This document shows, in pieces, positions 53,085 through 61,681 of a stretch of 64,000 nt of DNA (its first letter is position 1; every line of letters starts with the position of its first letter). The stretch is taken from contig NC_019748.1 in the NCBI RefSeq assembly GCF_000317575.1, forward strand, positions 2,810,501-2,874,500, in the 5' to 3' direction. The position numbers and the translations under genes are program-made. The notes below the pieces were generated by a model that was not told the DNA's origin, ran no database searches, and saw nothing but the letters and a program-made list of their open reading frames with translations. This DNA is from Stanieria cyanosphaera PCC 7437 (GTDB lineage: Bacteria; Cyanobacteriota; Cyanobacteriia; Cyanobacteriales; Xenococcaceae).

Positions 53085-54179
53085 TTAGTAGTACTGTTCT
53101 AAAACTTGTCGAGTTGCCTCGGCTGTTTTTTGCCAACTAAATTTACTAGCTTGGATTAAACTCAAATGACTTAAATGCGATCGCAATTGATTATTAGTGG
53201 CAATTTCTGACATAGCGGATGTGATTTCTTGTACCTGATCAGGATTAATTAAAATTGCTGCATCTCCAGTTATTTCTGGTAAAGAAGCTAAATTAGAAGT
53301 AATTACAGGAGTACCACAAGCCATTGCTTCTAAGGCAGGTAAACCAAAACCTTCCCATAAAGTGGGAAAAACTAAAGCGATCGCGCCTTGAATTATAATT
53401 GGTAATTCTTGATAAGAAACGTAGTTAAGAAACTTAATTTGTTCGCTAATTCCTAATTCTTTGGCTTGTTGTTTTAATTTAGGTGTATAGCGTGGATCGG
53501 TAGAACCTGCTAACCATAATTGATAGTTTGTACATTGGGGTAAATTGGCAAAAGCTTCGATAAGACGATGTAAGTTTTTATAAGGATCGTGACGACCAAG
53601 ATAAAGAAAATAAGAAGGTGTTTGAGGTATTGTATCTAGTTTTTCTTGTGGTAATCGAGAGAAATTATTTACATCATAACCAAGGAGAATTGGGGTGATT
53701 TTTTGAGGAGAAATTCCATAAAAATGAGTAAGATCTTTAGCTGTAGCTTCAGAATTACAAATAATATGTTCTGCTTGTTTTAAAACTTGAGGAACAAGGT
53801 AACGAAAATAATTTGTTAAAGGAGAAGTAGTTTTGGGAAAACGTAAAGGAATCAGATCATGACACATTACTACATAACGACATTGTGAATAAATTGGTGC
53901 TTCTGTAACAGGAGAAAACAGTAGATTTGCCTGAAGTTTTTGATAAATTTTTGGTAGGAAAAATTGAGTCCAAACTAAACGACGAAAATGACCAATGCTA
54001 CCTTGAGCAGGAGTTAAATTATGGGGGATTGGATAATAGTTAAAGTCTTTAATTGCATTAGCGGTTAATAAAAGAGGATCGAGCGGGCGCAAATAAGGAA
54101 TTAGATTAGCTGCATAAGTACTTATTCCTGTTGGTTGTGCCAAAAGAAATGAAAGATTGATAATAATTGAATTAGACAA
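53085..54179 (-). CDS. Family 4 glycosyltransferase
   Basis: 364 residues, GT-B fold. The N-terminal domain contains LLAQPTGISTYAANLIPYL. The nucleotide-sugar-binding C-terminal domain has FLYLGRHDPYKNLHRLIEAFANL, and the EX7E-type motif PTLWEGFGLPALEAMACGTPVITS. Likely a mannosyl- or related transferase for exopolysaccharide or lipopolysaccharide. It stands alone, divergent from putA. Confidence 0.95.
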   Translation of the reverse strand: MSNSIIINLSFLLAQPTGISTYAANLIPYLRPLDPLLLTANAIKDFNYYPIPHNLTPAQGSIGHFRRLVWTQFFLPKIYQKLQANLLFSPVTEAPIYSQCRYVVMCHDLIPLRFPKTTSPLTNYFRYLVPQVLKQAEHIICNSEATAKDLTHFYGISPQKITPILLGYDVNNFSRLPQEKLDTIPQTPSYFLYLGRHDPYKNLHRLIEAFANLPQCTNYQLWLAGSTDPRYTPKLKQQAKELGISEQIKFLNYVSYQELPIIIQGAIALVFPTLWEGFGLPALEAMACGTPVITSNLASLPEITGDAAILINPDQVQEITSAMSEIATNNQLRSHLSHLSLIQASKFSWQKTAEATRQVLEQYY

Positions 54180-54347
54180 TTGTATTACTGAAAATTATGG
54201 TAATTAATTATTTGTACTTTAGATAGTAAAACAGAGCCATAAGAAGTCAACTATTCGTGACTTTTACGTTAAATTTTAAATGAGGGAAAAAGTTATAATC
54301 AAAGGTTGCTAAAAAGGCACTAACCAGAACCAGTACAGGAGTCTGCT

Positions 54348-57329
54348 GTGGTTGTTCAAACTAATACCGACCAACGTTACGAAGCGAAAACCCAGGAAAT
54401 TGCTAGGGAATTAATCAAAGTTACTAGAGAAAAGGGTAACATTTTTGCCCAAATGCGGGAAGGAATGCGTTGGGATGATAAACTCCTTGATTGGGCAATG
54501 AGTAATCCTGGTTTGCGAGTGCAATTGTTCCGCTTTATCGATACAATTCCTGCTCTACAAAGTAAAGCAGAAGTAGCTCGTCATTTGCAACAGTATTTAG
54601 GGGATGAGTCAGTTGAGTTACCCTCGGCATTAAAAGGTATTCTCAATTTTAGCGATCCTAATTCTTTTCCCGCCCAAACTGCTGCTGCTACGATTACTAA
54701 AGCCGTAGAAACGCTAGCTTATAAATATATTGCGGGGGAAAATATTGCTGAGGTAATTAAAACTATCGAACGTCTGCGAAAAGAAGGCATGGCGTTTACG
54801 ATTGATTTGTTAGGGGAAGCAGTTATTACTGAGGCTGAGGCACAGTCTTATTTAGATAGATATATTGAATTAATTCAACAGTTATCTCAAAAAGCTCAAA
54901 CTTGGACACGACAAGCAGGAATTGATTTAGCTGAGGGAAAAGAGATTTCTTCTGTACAGGTATCGGTTAAGTTGACTGCTTTTTATTCTCAATTCGATCC
55001 TCTCGATCCTGAAGGTAGTAAAGCGAAGGTATGCGATCGCATTAGAATTTTATTACGAAAAGCGCAAGAGTTGGGTGCTGCGATCCATTTTGATATGGAA
55101 CAGTATGTTTATAAGGATTTAACTTTAGCAATTTTAAAAGAATTATTATTAGAAGAAGAATTTCGGAATCGTACCGATTTAGGTGTTACTTTACAGGCTT
55201 ATTTACGAGATTCTTACCAAGATTTACAAGATTTAATTGTCTGGGCAAAACAACGAGGTAATCCCGTAACGGTGAGATTAGTAAAAGGGGCTTATTGGGA
55301 TCAAGAAACCATCAAATCTTTACAACATCATTGGCAACAACCAGTTTATAACGATAAAGCCGAAACCGATGCTAATTTTGAACGGATGACCTGTTTATTA
55401 CTAGAAAATCACGAATATTTATCCGCAGCCATTGGTAGCCATAACGTCCGTTCCCAAGCCTTAGCTTGTGCGATCGCAGAAACTCTGCAAATTCCTGCCC
55501 GTCGGTTTGAAATGCAGGTTTTATACGGCATGGGAGATAAATTAGCTAAAGCTTTGGTTAAAAGAGGGCATCGAGTGAGAGTTTATTGTCCCTACGGTAA
55601 TCTTTTACCAGGGATGGCTTATCTGATTCGGAGATTATTGGAAAATACGGCAAATAGTTCTTTTTTAAGGCAAAATTTAGAAGAAAAACCGATTGAATCT
55701 TTAATTGCACCACCAACAGTAGAAGCGAATGGTATTCGCCCACAATCTTCATCAAATAATCAATTTGCTAATGCACCAGATACAGATTATGCCCAGGCAG
55801 AATTAAGGCAAAAAGGACAACAAGCTTTAGAACAAGTGCGTAATTCCCTTGGTAAAACCTATCTACCTTTGATTGATGGAGAATACGTTGAAACAGCCGA
55901 ATATATCAATTCAGTTAATCCTTCGAGATCAAGCGAGATAGTAGGCAAAATTGGCTTAATTTCCGTCGAACAAGCCGAACAAGCCATGCAAGCAGCTAAA
56001 ACAGCCTTTCCCACTTGGCAAAAAACTCCCGCTACAGAAAGGGCAGCAATTCTAAGAAAAGCAGCCCAAATCATGGAGGAAAAAAGACACGAACTTAACG
56101 CCTGGATCTGCTTAGAAGTAGGGAAAATCTTACCTCAAGCTGATGCCGAAGTATCCGAAGCGATTGACTTTTGTAGATACTACGCCGACGAAATGGAAAG
56201 ATTAGATAGCGGTTACAACTACGACATTGCAGGAGAAACCAACCGCTACTTCTATCAACCAAGAGGAATTGCTGTAGTTATTTCCCCGTGGAACTTTCCG
56301 TTTGCGATCGCAACTGGAATGACAGTAGCAGCTTTAGTTACAGGCAACTGTACCCTCCTTAAACCTGCGGAAACTTCTTCCGTAATTGCAGCCAAAATTA
56401 TCGAAATTCTAGTTCAAGCTGGTATTCCTAAAGGGGTGATTCAATTTGTGCCTGGAAAAGGTTCTCAAGTAGGCGCATACATGGTTGAACACCCAGATAC
56501 CCATGTAATCGCTTTTACGGGTTCGCGAGAAGTCGGTTGTCGCATCTATGCCGAGGCAGCTAAATTAAAACCAGAACAAAAACACCTCAAACGAGTCATT
56601 GCGGAAATGGGTGGAAAAAATGCCATTATCGTTGATGAAAGTGCCGATTTAGACCAAGCTGTGGCAGGAGTAGTTTCATCCGCTTTTGGATATACTGGTC
56701 AAAAATGTTCTGCTTGTTCCAGGGTAATCGTCCTCGAACCTATTTACAACACTTTCATTGAAAGATTAGTAGAAGCAACCAAATCCCTCAATGTCGGCGT
56801 GGCAGATGCACCCAGTACCCAAGTAGGCCCCGTCATTGATGCTAATGCACGCGATCGCATTTTAGAATATATTGCCAAGGGTAAGGAAGAATGTCAACTT
56901 GCTTTATCAATGTCTGCCCCCGATGGTGGTTATTTCATTCCCCCAACTATTTTTAGTGATGTTTCTCCTGATGCAACTATTGCCCAAGAAGAAATATTTG
57001 GTCCCGTCTTAGCCGTAATAAAAGCTAGTAACTTTGACGAAGCCTTAACCATTGCCAACAGCACCGATTATGCCCTTACTGGAGGCTTATATTCCCGTAC
57101 TCCCGATCATATCGACCGCGCTTACCAAGAATTTGAAGTCGGTAACTTATATATCAACCGTACCATTACAGGCGCGATCGTAGCTCGACAACCTTTTGGT
57201 GGGTTTAAACTTTCTGGAGTTGGTTCTAAAGCAGGAGGTCCCGATTATTTACTACAATTTTTAGAACCTCGTGTAGTGACAGAAAATATTCAACGTCAAG
57301 GTTTTGCACCGATTGAAGGAGTAGATTAG
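54348..57329 (+). CDS. putA: Bifunctional proline dehydrogenase / glutamate semialdehyde dehydrogenase
   Basis: 993 residues, GTG start. It oxidises proline to glutamate in two linked steps. The FAD-dependent proline dehydrogenase barrel is at about 100-470 (SVKLTAFYSQFDPLDPEGS, VRLVKGAYWD, YCPYGNLLPGMAYLIRRLLENTANSSF in parts). The NAD-dependent aldehyde dehydrogenase is at about 515-985 (ISPWNFPFAIATG, IAFTGSREVG, catalytic Glu in EMGGKN, catalytic Cys in GQKCSACSR). No DNA-binding ribbon-helix-helix is present, so it is not the autoregulatory form. A heptad array begins 7 bases after its stop. Confidence 0.96.
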   Translation: MVVQTNTDQRYEAKTQEIARELIKVTREKGNIFAQMREGMRWDDKLLDWAMSNPGLRVQLFRFIDTIPALQSKAEVARHLQQYLGDESVELPSALKGILNFSDPNSFPAQTAAATITKAVETLAYKYIAGENIAEVIKTIERLRKEGMAFTIDLLGEAVITEAEAQSYLDRYIELIQQLSQKAQTWTRQAGIDLAEGKEISSVQVSVKLTAFYSQFDPLDPEGSKAKVCDRIRILLRKAQELGAAIHFDMEQYVYKDLTLAILKELLLEEEFRNRTDLGVTLQAYLRDSYQDLQDLIVWAKQRGNPVTVRLVKGAYWDQETIKSLQHHWQQPVYNDKAETDANFERMTCLLLENHEYLSAAIGSHNVRSQALACAIAETLQIPARRFEMQVLYGMGDKLAKALVKRGHRVRVYCPYGNLLPGMAYLIRRLLENTANSSFLRQNLEEKPIESLIAPPTVEANGIRPQSSSNNQFANAPDTDYAQAELRQKGQQALEQVRNSLGKTYLPLIDGEYVETAEYINSVNPSRSSEIVGKIGLISVEQAEQAMQAAKTAFPTWQKTPATERAAILRKAAQIMEEKRHELNAWICLEVGKILPQADAEVSEAIDFCRYYADEMERLDSGYNYDIAGETNRYFYQPRGIAVVISPWNFPFAIATGMTVAALVTGNCTLLKPAETSSVIAAKIIEILVQAGIPKGVIQFVPGKGSQVGAYMVEHPDTHVIAFTGSREVGCRIYAEAAKLKPEQKHLKRVIAEMGGKNAIIVDESADLDQAVAGVVSSAFGYTGQKCSACSRVIVLEPIYNTFIERLVEATKSLNVGVADAPSTQVGPVIDANARDRILEYIAKGKEECQLALSMSAPDGGYFIPPTIFSDVSPDATIAQEEIFGPVLAVIKASNFDEALTIANSTDYALTGGLYSRTPDHIDRAYQEFEVGNLYINRTITGAIVARQPFGGFKLSGVGSKAGGPDYLLQFLEPRVVTENIQRQGFAPIEGVD

Positions 57330-57335
57330 AACAGT

Positions 57336-57370
57336 CATCAGTGACCAGTTATCAGTTATCAGTTATCAGT
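57336..57370 (-). repeat. Five-unit heptad array after putA
   Basis: CATCAGT, GACCAGT, TATCAGT, TATCAGT, TATCAGT in perfect 7-base phase; on the minus strand these are ACTGATA, ACTGGTC and so on, the same units as at 32293-32327. It starts 7 bases past the putA stop. Confidence 0.8.
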
Positions 57371-57681
57371 AGGGATGTAGTAGACTATGTCTCTATTTTT
57401 ATATTTATTCAAAATAATCTTACTTCCAATAGGTTTGCCATTATACATTTTTTGATTTCTAATTTTTTAATAACTGAAATTAGTACAATAATGACACGCA
57501 AGAGGAAATTTTACAATTAACTAAAGCACGCTCGCTTCTAAATAATTAAAGACACAATGGTAAAGAAAATAAAATCAATCCGCTTCTTATTTAATTGTTT
57601 CAGTAACAAAGAAAATTAAGATTAAAATTATTTTTATCGTTCGTTTTAATAATATTTATTTTTAAAATTAACTCTAAACTT
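57371..57681. other. AT-rich gap after the heptad array
   Basis: 311 bases between the heptad array and the convergent membrane-protein gene. I see no gene and no clear terminator. Confidence 0.35.
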
Positions 57682-58239
57682 TTAACGCTGTATTTCAAAG
57701 TTTGAAATACATTTTTCAGAATCATAATAATGATAAGATGCTCTAACAAATCGCTGCTTTTTACTTAGATTGGATATTACATTATTCACTTCCTCGTAAC
57801 GATAGTCGTTACCCATATAGTTATAGTTATTGAAACATTTAATGCTTTTAATATCAAACATAACAAATTTTTTTTCTTCTATTTGAAAAGATTTAATCCA
57901 TTTTTTTTCAGATGAATAGTCATCGAAAAGCTCGGTCGATGTAATTTTAATTTTCCCTTCAACAACAAGCTCATTTTTAATTTTATCTGGCAGCAAAAAA
58001 ATATTATAAAATGTACTACAACCATACAATAAAATAAAAACTAAAGGCATGGCTACAATAACAATTGAGAAAAATTTATCGTTTAATTTTGAAAATTCTT
58101 CTTGTCTAATTTCTCTATGATTGCGATTCTCATAAGTAAGATAGATAGCAATAACCCAAGCAATGAAAAAGGAAGCAACAAGCGGAACTTGATAGGGAAT
58201 CGGCTTGATATTGTCAAAAATAACTTGATAATGAATCAT
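57682..58239 (-). CDS. Small membrane protein, function unknown
   Basis: 185 residues, not recognised. Two N-terminal helices (about 17-34, VPLVASFFIAWVIAIYL, and about 52-75, FFSIVIVAMPLVFILLYGCSTF) are followed by a hydrophilic domain rich in Lys, Asn, Tyr and Ser (about 85-185). It lies downstream of the Ser/Thr kinase gene on the same strand, 122 bases away. Codon use is very AT-rich. Confidence 0.5.
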   Translation of the reverse strand: MIHYQVIFDNIKPIPYQVPLVASFFIAWVIAIYLTYENRNHREIRQEEFSKLNDKFFSIVIVAMPLVFILLYGCSTFYNIFLLPDKIKNELVVEGKIKITSTELFDDYSSEKKWIKSFQIEEKKFVMFDIKSIKCFNNYNYMGNDYRYEEVNNVISNLSKKQRFVRASYHYYDSEKCISNFEIQR

Positions 58240-58328
58240 TTGTTTGTATATAAGAACTTTTCTTTGTTGTTCAAGTAATTATAGGTAAAAATTTTTTTTA
58301 TAATGCGTATTTAATATATTTTTTTACG

Positions 58329-58349
58329 TTTTTATTTAGCTACTTATAA
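58329..58349 (+). repeat. 21-bp direct repeat, left copy
   Basis: TTTTTATTTAGCTACTTATA(A) is identical to 59833-59853. The two copies flank the Ser/Thr kinase gene. Confidence 0.7.
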
Positions 58350-58361
58350 AGCGATCGCTTT

Positions 58362-59723
58362 TTATTCATCATTATGATGAATTGGTAGTTGTAACCAATC
58401 ACTTAATTCTCTAGACAACCAATTTAATTCAGCTTCATTTAAGCCTTTAATTTCATATTTTTTTAGTTCATTTTTATTTCTGCCAGCCCAAATAATAATC
58501 TTATTCAAGACAATATTTTCAAATCTATCTGTTTCTAGTTTATCTAGTTTATATATAAATGAATTAGATGTAGGTGGAATAATATCGTATTTAAATTTAA
58601 ATACTTGATAAGTTAAAGCAATTTTTTGTTTTTCAATAATTAACTTTTTTTTTACAAATAAAGGTAAGATATTGTCTTGTATGTAATATACAGATGAAAT
58701 ACATATAATTCCCACAAATATTATTAAAACGGCTAATGCACCTGGCTCTAATACAACGAAAACCAAAAATCCTATAACTATAATTATAAAATCTAGTAAT
58801 GATAACTTTGTTGTTTTTGGCTCAATAATTATTTCTAATCTATTTACACTTTTCTGCAAATAAAATTTTTGTCTATCACTTAATTCAACAACATTTAAAT
58901 CGTTTGATTCGGATTGAGATAAATTAATTAAATTATCTAAAGCAACTTGAGCAGAACTAAAACGTTTATCTAAACTTGGTTCAATCATTCTTTTTAACCA
59001 ATCTTTTAATTGAATACTGAGATTAACAACCCTTTCAAATTGAATTCTTCCCTCTTGTTGAGGTAAATCAGCAGGTTCAATTCTGGTAACTAAATTAATT
59101 AAAGTTGCTCCTAAACTATAAAGATCTGAAGCAAGTATACAGCGATCGCCAAATTGTTCGGGAGGCATATAACCATAAGTTCCCACAATAGTAATTGTTC
59201 CTTCTTGTTTGGCTGCTACATTTTGTACCGAACCAAAATCAATTAAATAAACATCTCCAATATGATTACCAGAGCGATTTGTTAATAAGATATTACTGGG
59301 TTTCAGATCTCGATGAATTATAGGAGGATTTTGTGAGTGTAAGTAAATGAGAATTTTGAGAATTTGTTCGGCTAATTGTTTAATTTCTGCTTCAGTAAAA
59401 GTTCTACCTTTATCAAGTTGTTCGGCTAGAGATTGAGCTTGAATATAAGTTTGAACTAAAGCAAATCCTTGATATTCTGGTGAATTTATTTCAAAGTAAT
59501 CTAGATATTTAGGTATGGCAGGATGATTAATATTTTGGAGAGTTTGAGCTTCTCTTTCAAAGAGTTTAAGTTGTTCCCATTGAAAGTCTAAACCGAATTG
59601 AAGAAGTTTAACTACAACTAATTCTTCGGTTTGTATGTCTTTAGCTAAAAGAGTTTCTCGTCCACCTCGCTTGCCTAATTGCTTTTGAATTAGATAGCGA
59701 TTGCATAAAATTTCCTCTTTCAT
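58362..59723 (-). CDS. Membrane-anchored Ser/Thr protein kinase
   Basis: 453 residues. The kinase domain is at about 9-290: VAIK-type K39 (VVVKLLQF), catalytic D139 (HRDLKPSN), DFG at 162-164, and activation segment GTYGYMPPEQF. The Gly-rich loop is GKRGGRET and departs from GxGxxG. Two closely spaced hydrophobic segments at about 318-350 anchor a C-terminal domain of about 100 residues, which ends WLSRELSDWLQLPI. The kinase style is that of cyanobacterial Pkn2/SpkB-like enzymes. A remnant of a second copy's start is at 60598-60714. Confidence 0.92.
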   Translation of the reverse strand: MKEEILCNRYLIQKQLGKRGGRETLLAKDIQTEELVVVKLLQFGLDFQWEQLKLFEREAQTLQNINHPAIPKYLDYFEINSPEYQGFALVQTYIQAQSLAEQLDKGRTFTEAEIKQLAEQILKILIYLHSQNPPIIHRDLKPSNILLTNRSGNHIGDVYLIDFGSVQNVAAKQEGTITIVGTYGYMPPEQFGDRCILASDLYSLGATLINLVTRIEPADLPQQEGRIQFERVVNLSIQLKDWLKRMIEPSLDKRFSSAQVALDNLINLSQSESNDLNVVELSDRQKFYLQKSVNRLEIIIEPKTTKLSLLDFIIIVIGFLVFVVLEPGALAVLIIFVGIICISSVYYIQDNILPLFVKKKLIIEKQKIALTYQVFKFKYDIIPPTSNSFIYKLDKLETDRFENIVLNKIIIWAGRNKNELKKYEIKGLNEAELNWLSRELSDWLQLPIHHNDE

Positions 59724-59832
59724 AAAGATTTAAAATCTAGCAATTATCAACGTTTATTTTTTGAAGTGATTTGGCAAGGTAATTATCTAGAAAATTACTA
59801 AATATAAGGCATATTTAATTAATTTATCGACA

Positions 59833-59853
59833 TTTTTATTTAGCTACTTATAA
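59833..59853 (+). repeat. 21-bp direct repeat, right copy
   Basis: Identical to 58329-58349, about 1.5 kb away, with similar flanks (both continue into a CGAT sequence). Confidence 0.7.
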
Positions 59854-59882
59854 CGCGATTGAAATGAATTTTATGTACTAAC

Positions 59883-60113
59883 TTACTTCAAAAAGCTGAA
59901 TACATTCTGCACAGCCTGAGTTAATTTCTGCCACTTGGGTTTTATCACTCGATTTGTCACCATGTCGGGATTAATTGAATTGCATTTCCTGAAACTAGCG
60001 AATGCTTCTTTTTTACGACCTAAATTAGATAGGACAATGCCTCGTTCAAACCAAATTTCAGCGTAATTGGGATTGATTTCTAATATATTTGATGGATAAA
60101 CACTTATTGTTTT
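59883..60113 (-). pseudogene. 3' remnant of a TPR gene
   Basis: An open frame without a start codon, reading NILEINPNYAEIWFERG, VLSNLGRKKEAFASF and ending in a TAA at 59883. The unit LEINPNYAEIWFERG is nearly the same as a repeat in the 723-residue TPR protein, also at DNA level (62560-62612). An upstream stop lies at 60114-60116, inside the end of the YcxB-like gene. It is the decayed counterpart of the TPR gene that follows the other YcxB copy. Confidence 0.75.
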
Positions 60114-60613
60114 TTAGGAACTCGCTCGGCAACTAACTGACGAAATTGCTGCCAATCTTCTTCAGAATTAAAAAAGCTACTAGGTAGAATAAATGCTTGA
60201 TTAATCGCTATGTAAAGTAGAATGATATTTTCTACTTCTTTATATTTCAGCATTACGTTCCAGGGAAATTTTGATTCTCCGTAAGAAGAGTTACAGACAA
60301 AATTTTCTTCTGTGGCTACTCCAGAAAACCCTTCTTGTATTGACTTATTAGATTGCCAAACTTTTTTGATCTGTCGCTTTGTAAGTTGAGGAAGAAGTAA
60401 CAACAATAGTAGTATAGATATATCAAAAGAGAAGCGTGGACTTGCTATATATTCTGGAATACCTATCGCTTCAACAATCATCAAGCCCAAATAAAACCAA
60501 GGAAACCATTTGCCAATAAATCTTGCCCAAGGCGGTCGGCAATATTGATTAAATTTATAAAAATGTTCTTCTGATAAAATACCGTTAAAATGAATTTCTA
60601 TTTGTTCGGACAT
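60104..60613 (-). CDS. YcxB-like membrane protein (copy 1)
   Basis: 169 residues. Two hydrophobic segments (about 34-52 and 65-80, SILLLLLLLPQL) are followed by a YcxB-like domain: SGVATEENFVCNSSYGESKFPWNVMLKYKEVENIILLYI, then the ending SEEDWQQFRQLVAERVP. Function is unknown. A second copy enters the window at 63887-64000 with the same C-terminus. Confidence 0.75.
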   Translation of the reverse strand: MSEQIEIHFNGILSEEHFYKFNQYCRPPWARFIGKWFPWFYLGLMIVEAIGIPEYIASPRFSFDISILLLLLLLPQLTKRQIKKVWQSNKSIQEGFSGVATEENFVCNSSYGESKFPWNVMLKYKEVENIILLYIAINQAFILPSSFFNSEEDWQQFRQLVAERVPKKQ

Positions 60614-60714
60614 ATTTTTTGAAGATTTTTTAAAGTTAAATTTAAATTACGTTGAGTAGGAAAAATAAATGCAACCTTGTTGCCTGTGACACGGCTTAAG
60701 ATTTGCTCTTTCAT
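60598..60714 (-). pseudogene. 5' remnant of a second Ser/Thr kinase gene
   Basis: Reading from ATG 60714 gives MKEQILSRVTGNKVAF. This parallels the kinase start MKEEILCNRY at 59723 and then diverges. About 60 bases around and upstream of the start (60695-60760) match 59705-59765 closely. The frame ends at a TAG inside the YcxB-like copy 1 start. It marks where a duplicated kinase gene was lost. Confidence 0.7.
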
Positions 60715-60909
60715 AATGATTTAAAATGTGGCAATCATTAATGTTTATTTTTTGCTCATGATTTAGTAATCTAAAAGTTTTTAAAACTCAAACTGATTTG
60801 AAGTAAAACTTGATAAAATTGATATTTTCAACTCAATCTTGCGAGGGAATAGCGTTTAACTTATTTCAGGTTGGGAGTAAAAAAATTTATTGTATATTTT
60901 GAATTCCAT
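60715..60909. other. Gap with duplicated kinase upstream sequence
   Basis: Its first 45 bases match the region upstream of the kinase at 59724-59765. The remainder is AT-rich with no gene. Confidence 0.5.
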
Positions 60910-61485
60910 TTAATGTATTTTGATACCCTTCCGTATTACCTCGTTGTTCATATTCAGTTCGATAGCACGATTAAAATCGGCATTCGCTTTTTCATCTTGT
61001 CGTAATGTTTGGTAGGCTAAACCGCGATTATAGTATGCGTTGGCAGACTGAGGATCGAGTTCGATGGCGCGATCAAAATCTGCGATCGCTTCTGCATATT
61101 CTAGTAATCTTGCGTAAGCTTTGCCACGAGCAACGTAGGTTTCGGCAGACTGAGGATTGAGTTCGATAGCGCGACTATAATCAGCGATCTCTTTTTCAGA
61201 TTGTCCTAATAGTCCGTAAGCTGCGCCACGATTAAAGTAAGCCTTTGCGAATTTAGGAGCGAGTTCGATGGCACGATTAAAATTGGCGATCGCTTTTTCA
61301 TATTCTTGTTGATCGATATATTCTTTACCGCGATCGACAAATACTTTAGGATCATTTGAGTGGTTTTGCACTATTGCTGCGGGGAATTCAGCAACAATTT
61401 TTTCTTGACTTTGAATTTCGGCAATGCTGTGAAGATTTAACATAGCCGACATTACCATAGTTGTAACTAGCATAAATATCTTCAA
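60910..61485 (-). CDS. Secreted TPR protein
   Basis: 191 residues. A signal peptide at about 1-23 precedes TPR units: NDPKVFVDRGKEYIDQQEYEKAIANFNRAIE, FAKAYFNRGAAYGLLGQSEKEIADYSRAIE, and two more. It probably binds an unknown partner outside the cytoplasm. It is the third gene of a leftward run after the 723-residue TPR gene. Confidence 0.85.
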   Translation of the reverse strand: MKIFMLVTTMVMSAMLNLHSIAEIQSQEKIVAEFPAAIVQNHSNDPKVFVDRGKEYIDQQEYEKAIANFNRAIELAPKFAKAYFNRGAAYGLLGQSEKEIADYSRAIELNPQSAETYVARGKAYARLLEYAEAIADFDRAIELDPQSANAYYNRGLAYQTLRQDEKANADFNRAIELNMNNEVIRKGIKIH

Positions 61486-61576
61486 AGATTTTATAGTCTT
61501 AAATATTGTGAAAGCTAAACCAAATTACTTTATTGTTGGAGATTGTTCTTGAGTAAGATTGTTTTAATTTTGAGAC

Positions 61577-61681
61577 TTAACGTTTTCTAGAAGATGTATA
61601 TTTTTTAAGTAAACCGTAACTCAACAGTGTCGCCAACAAGATCACGAGTAGACTAAAAATAGTTTTTACGACAGTTTTAAA
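61577..61681 (-). other. Possible -1 frameshift extension of the TPR gene
   Basis: At the end of the 723-residue frame the codons TAT TTA AAA contain T_TTA_AAA (61675-61681 on the minus strand), a canonical X_XXY_YYZ slippery heptamer, six bases before the stop. The -1 frame continues TVVKTIFSLLVILLATLLSY, then GLLKKYTSSRKR and a stop at 61577: a membrane helix and basic tail. Confidence 0.45.
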
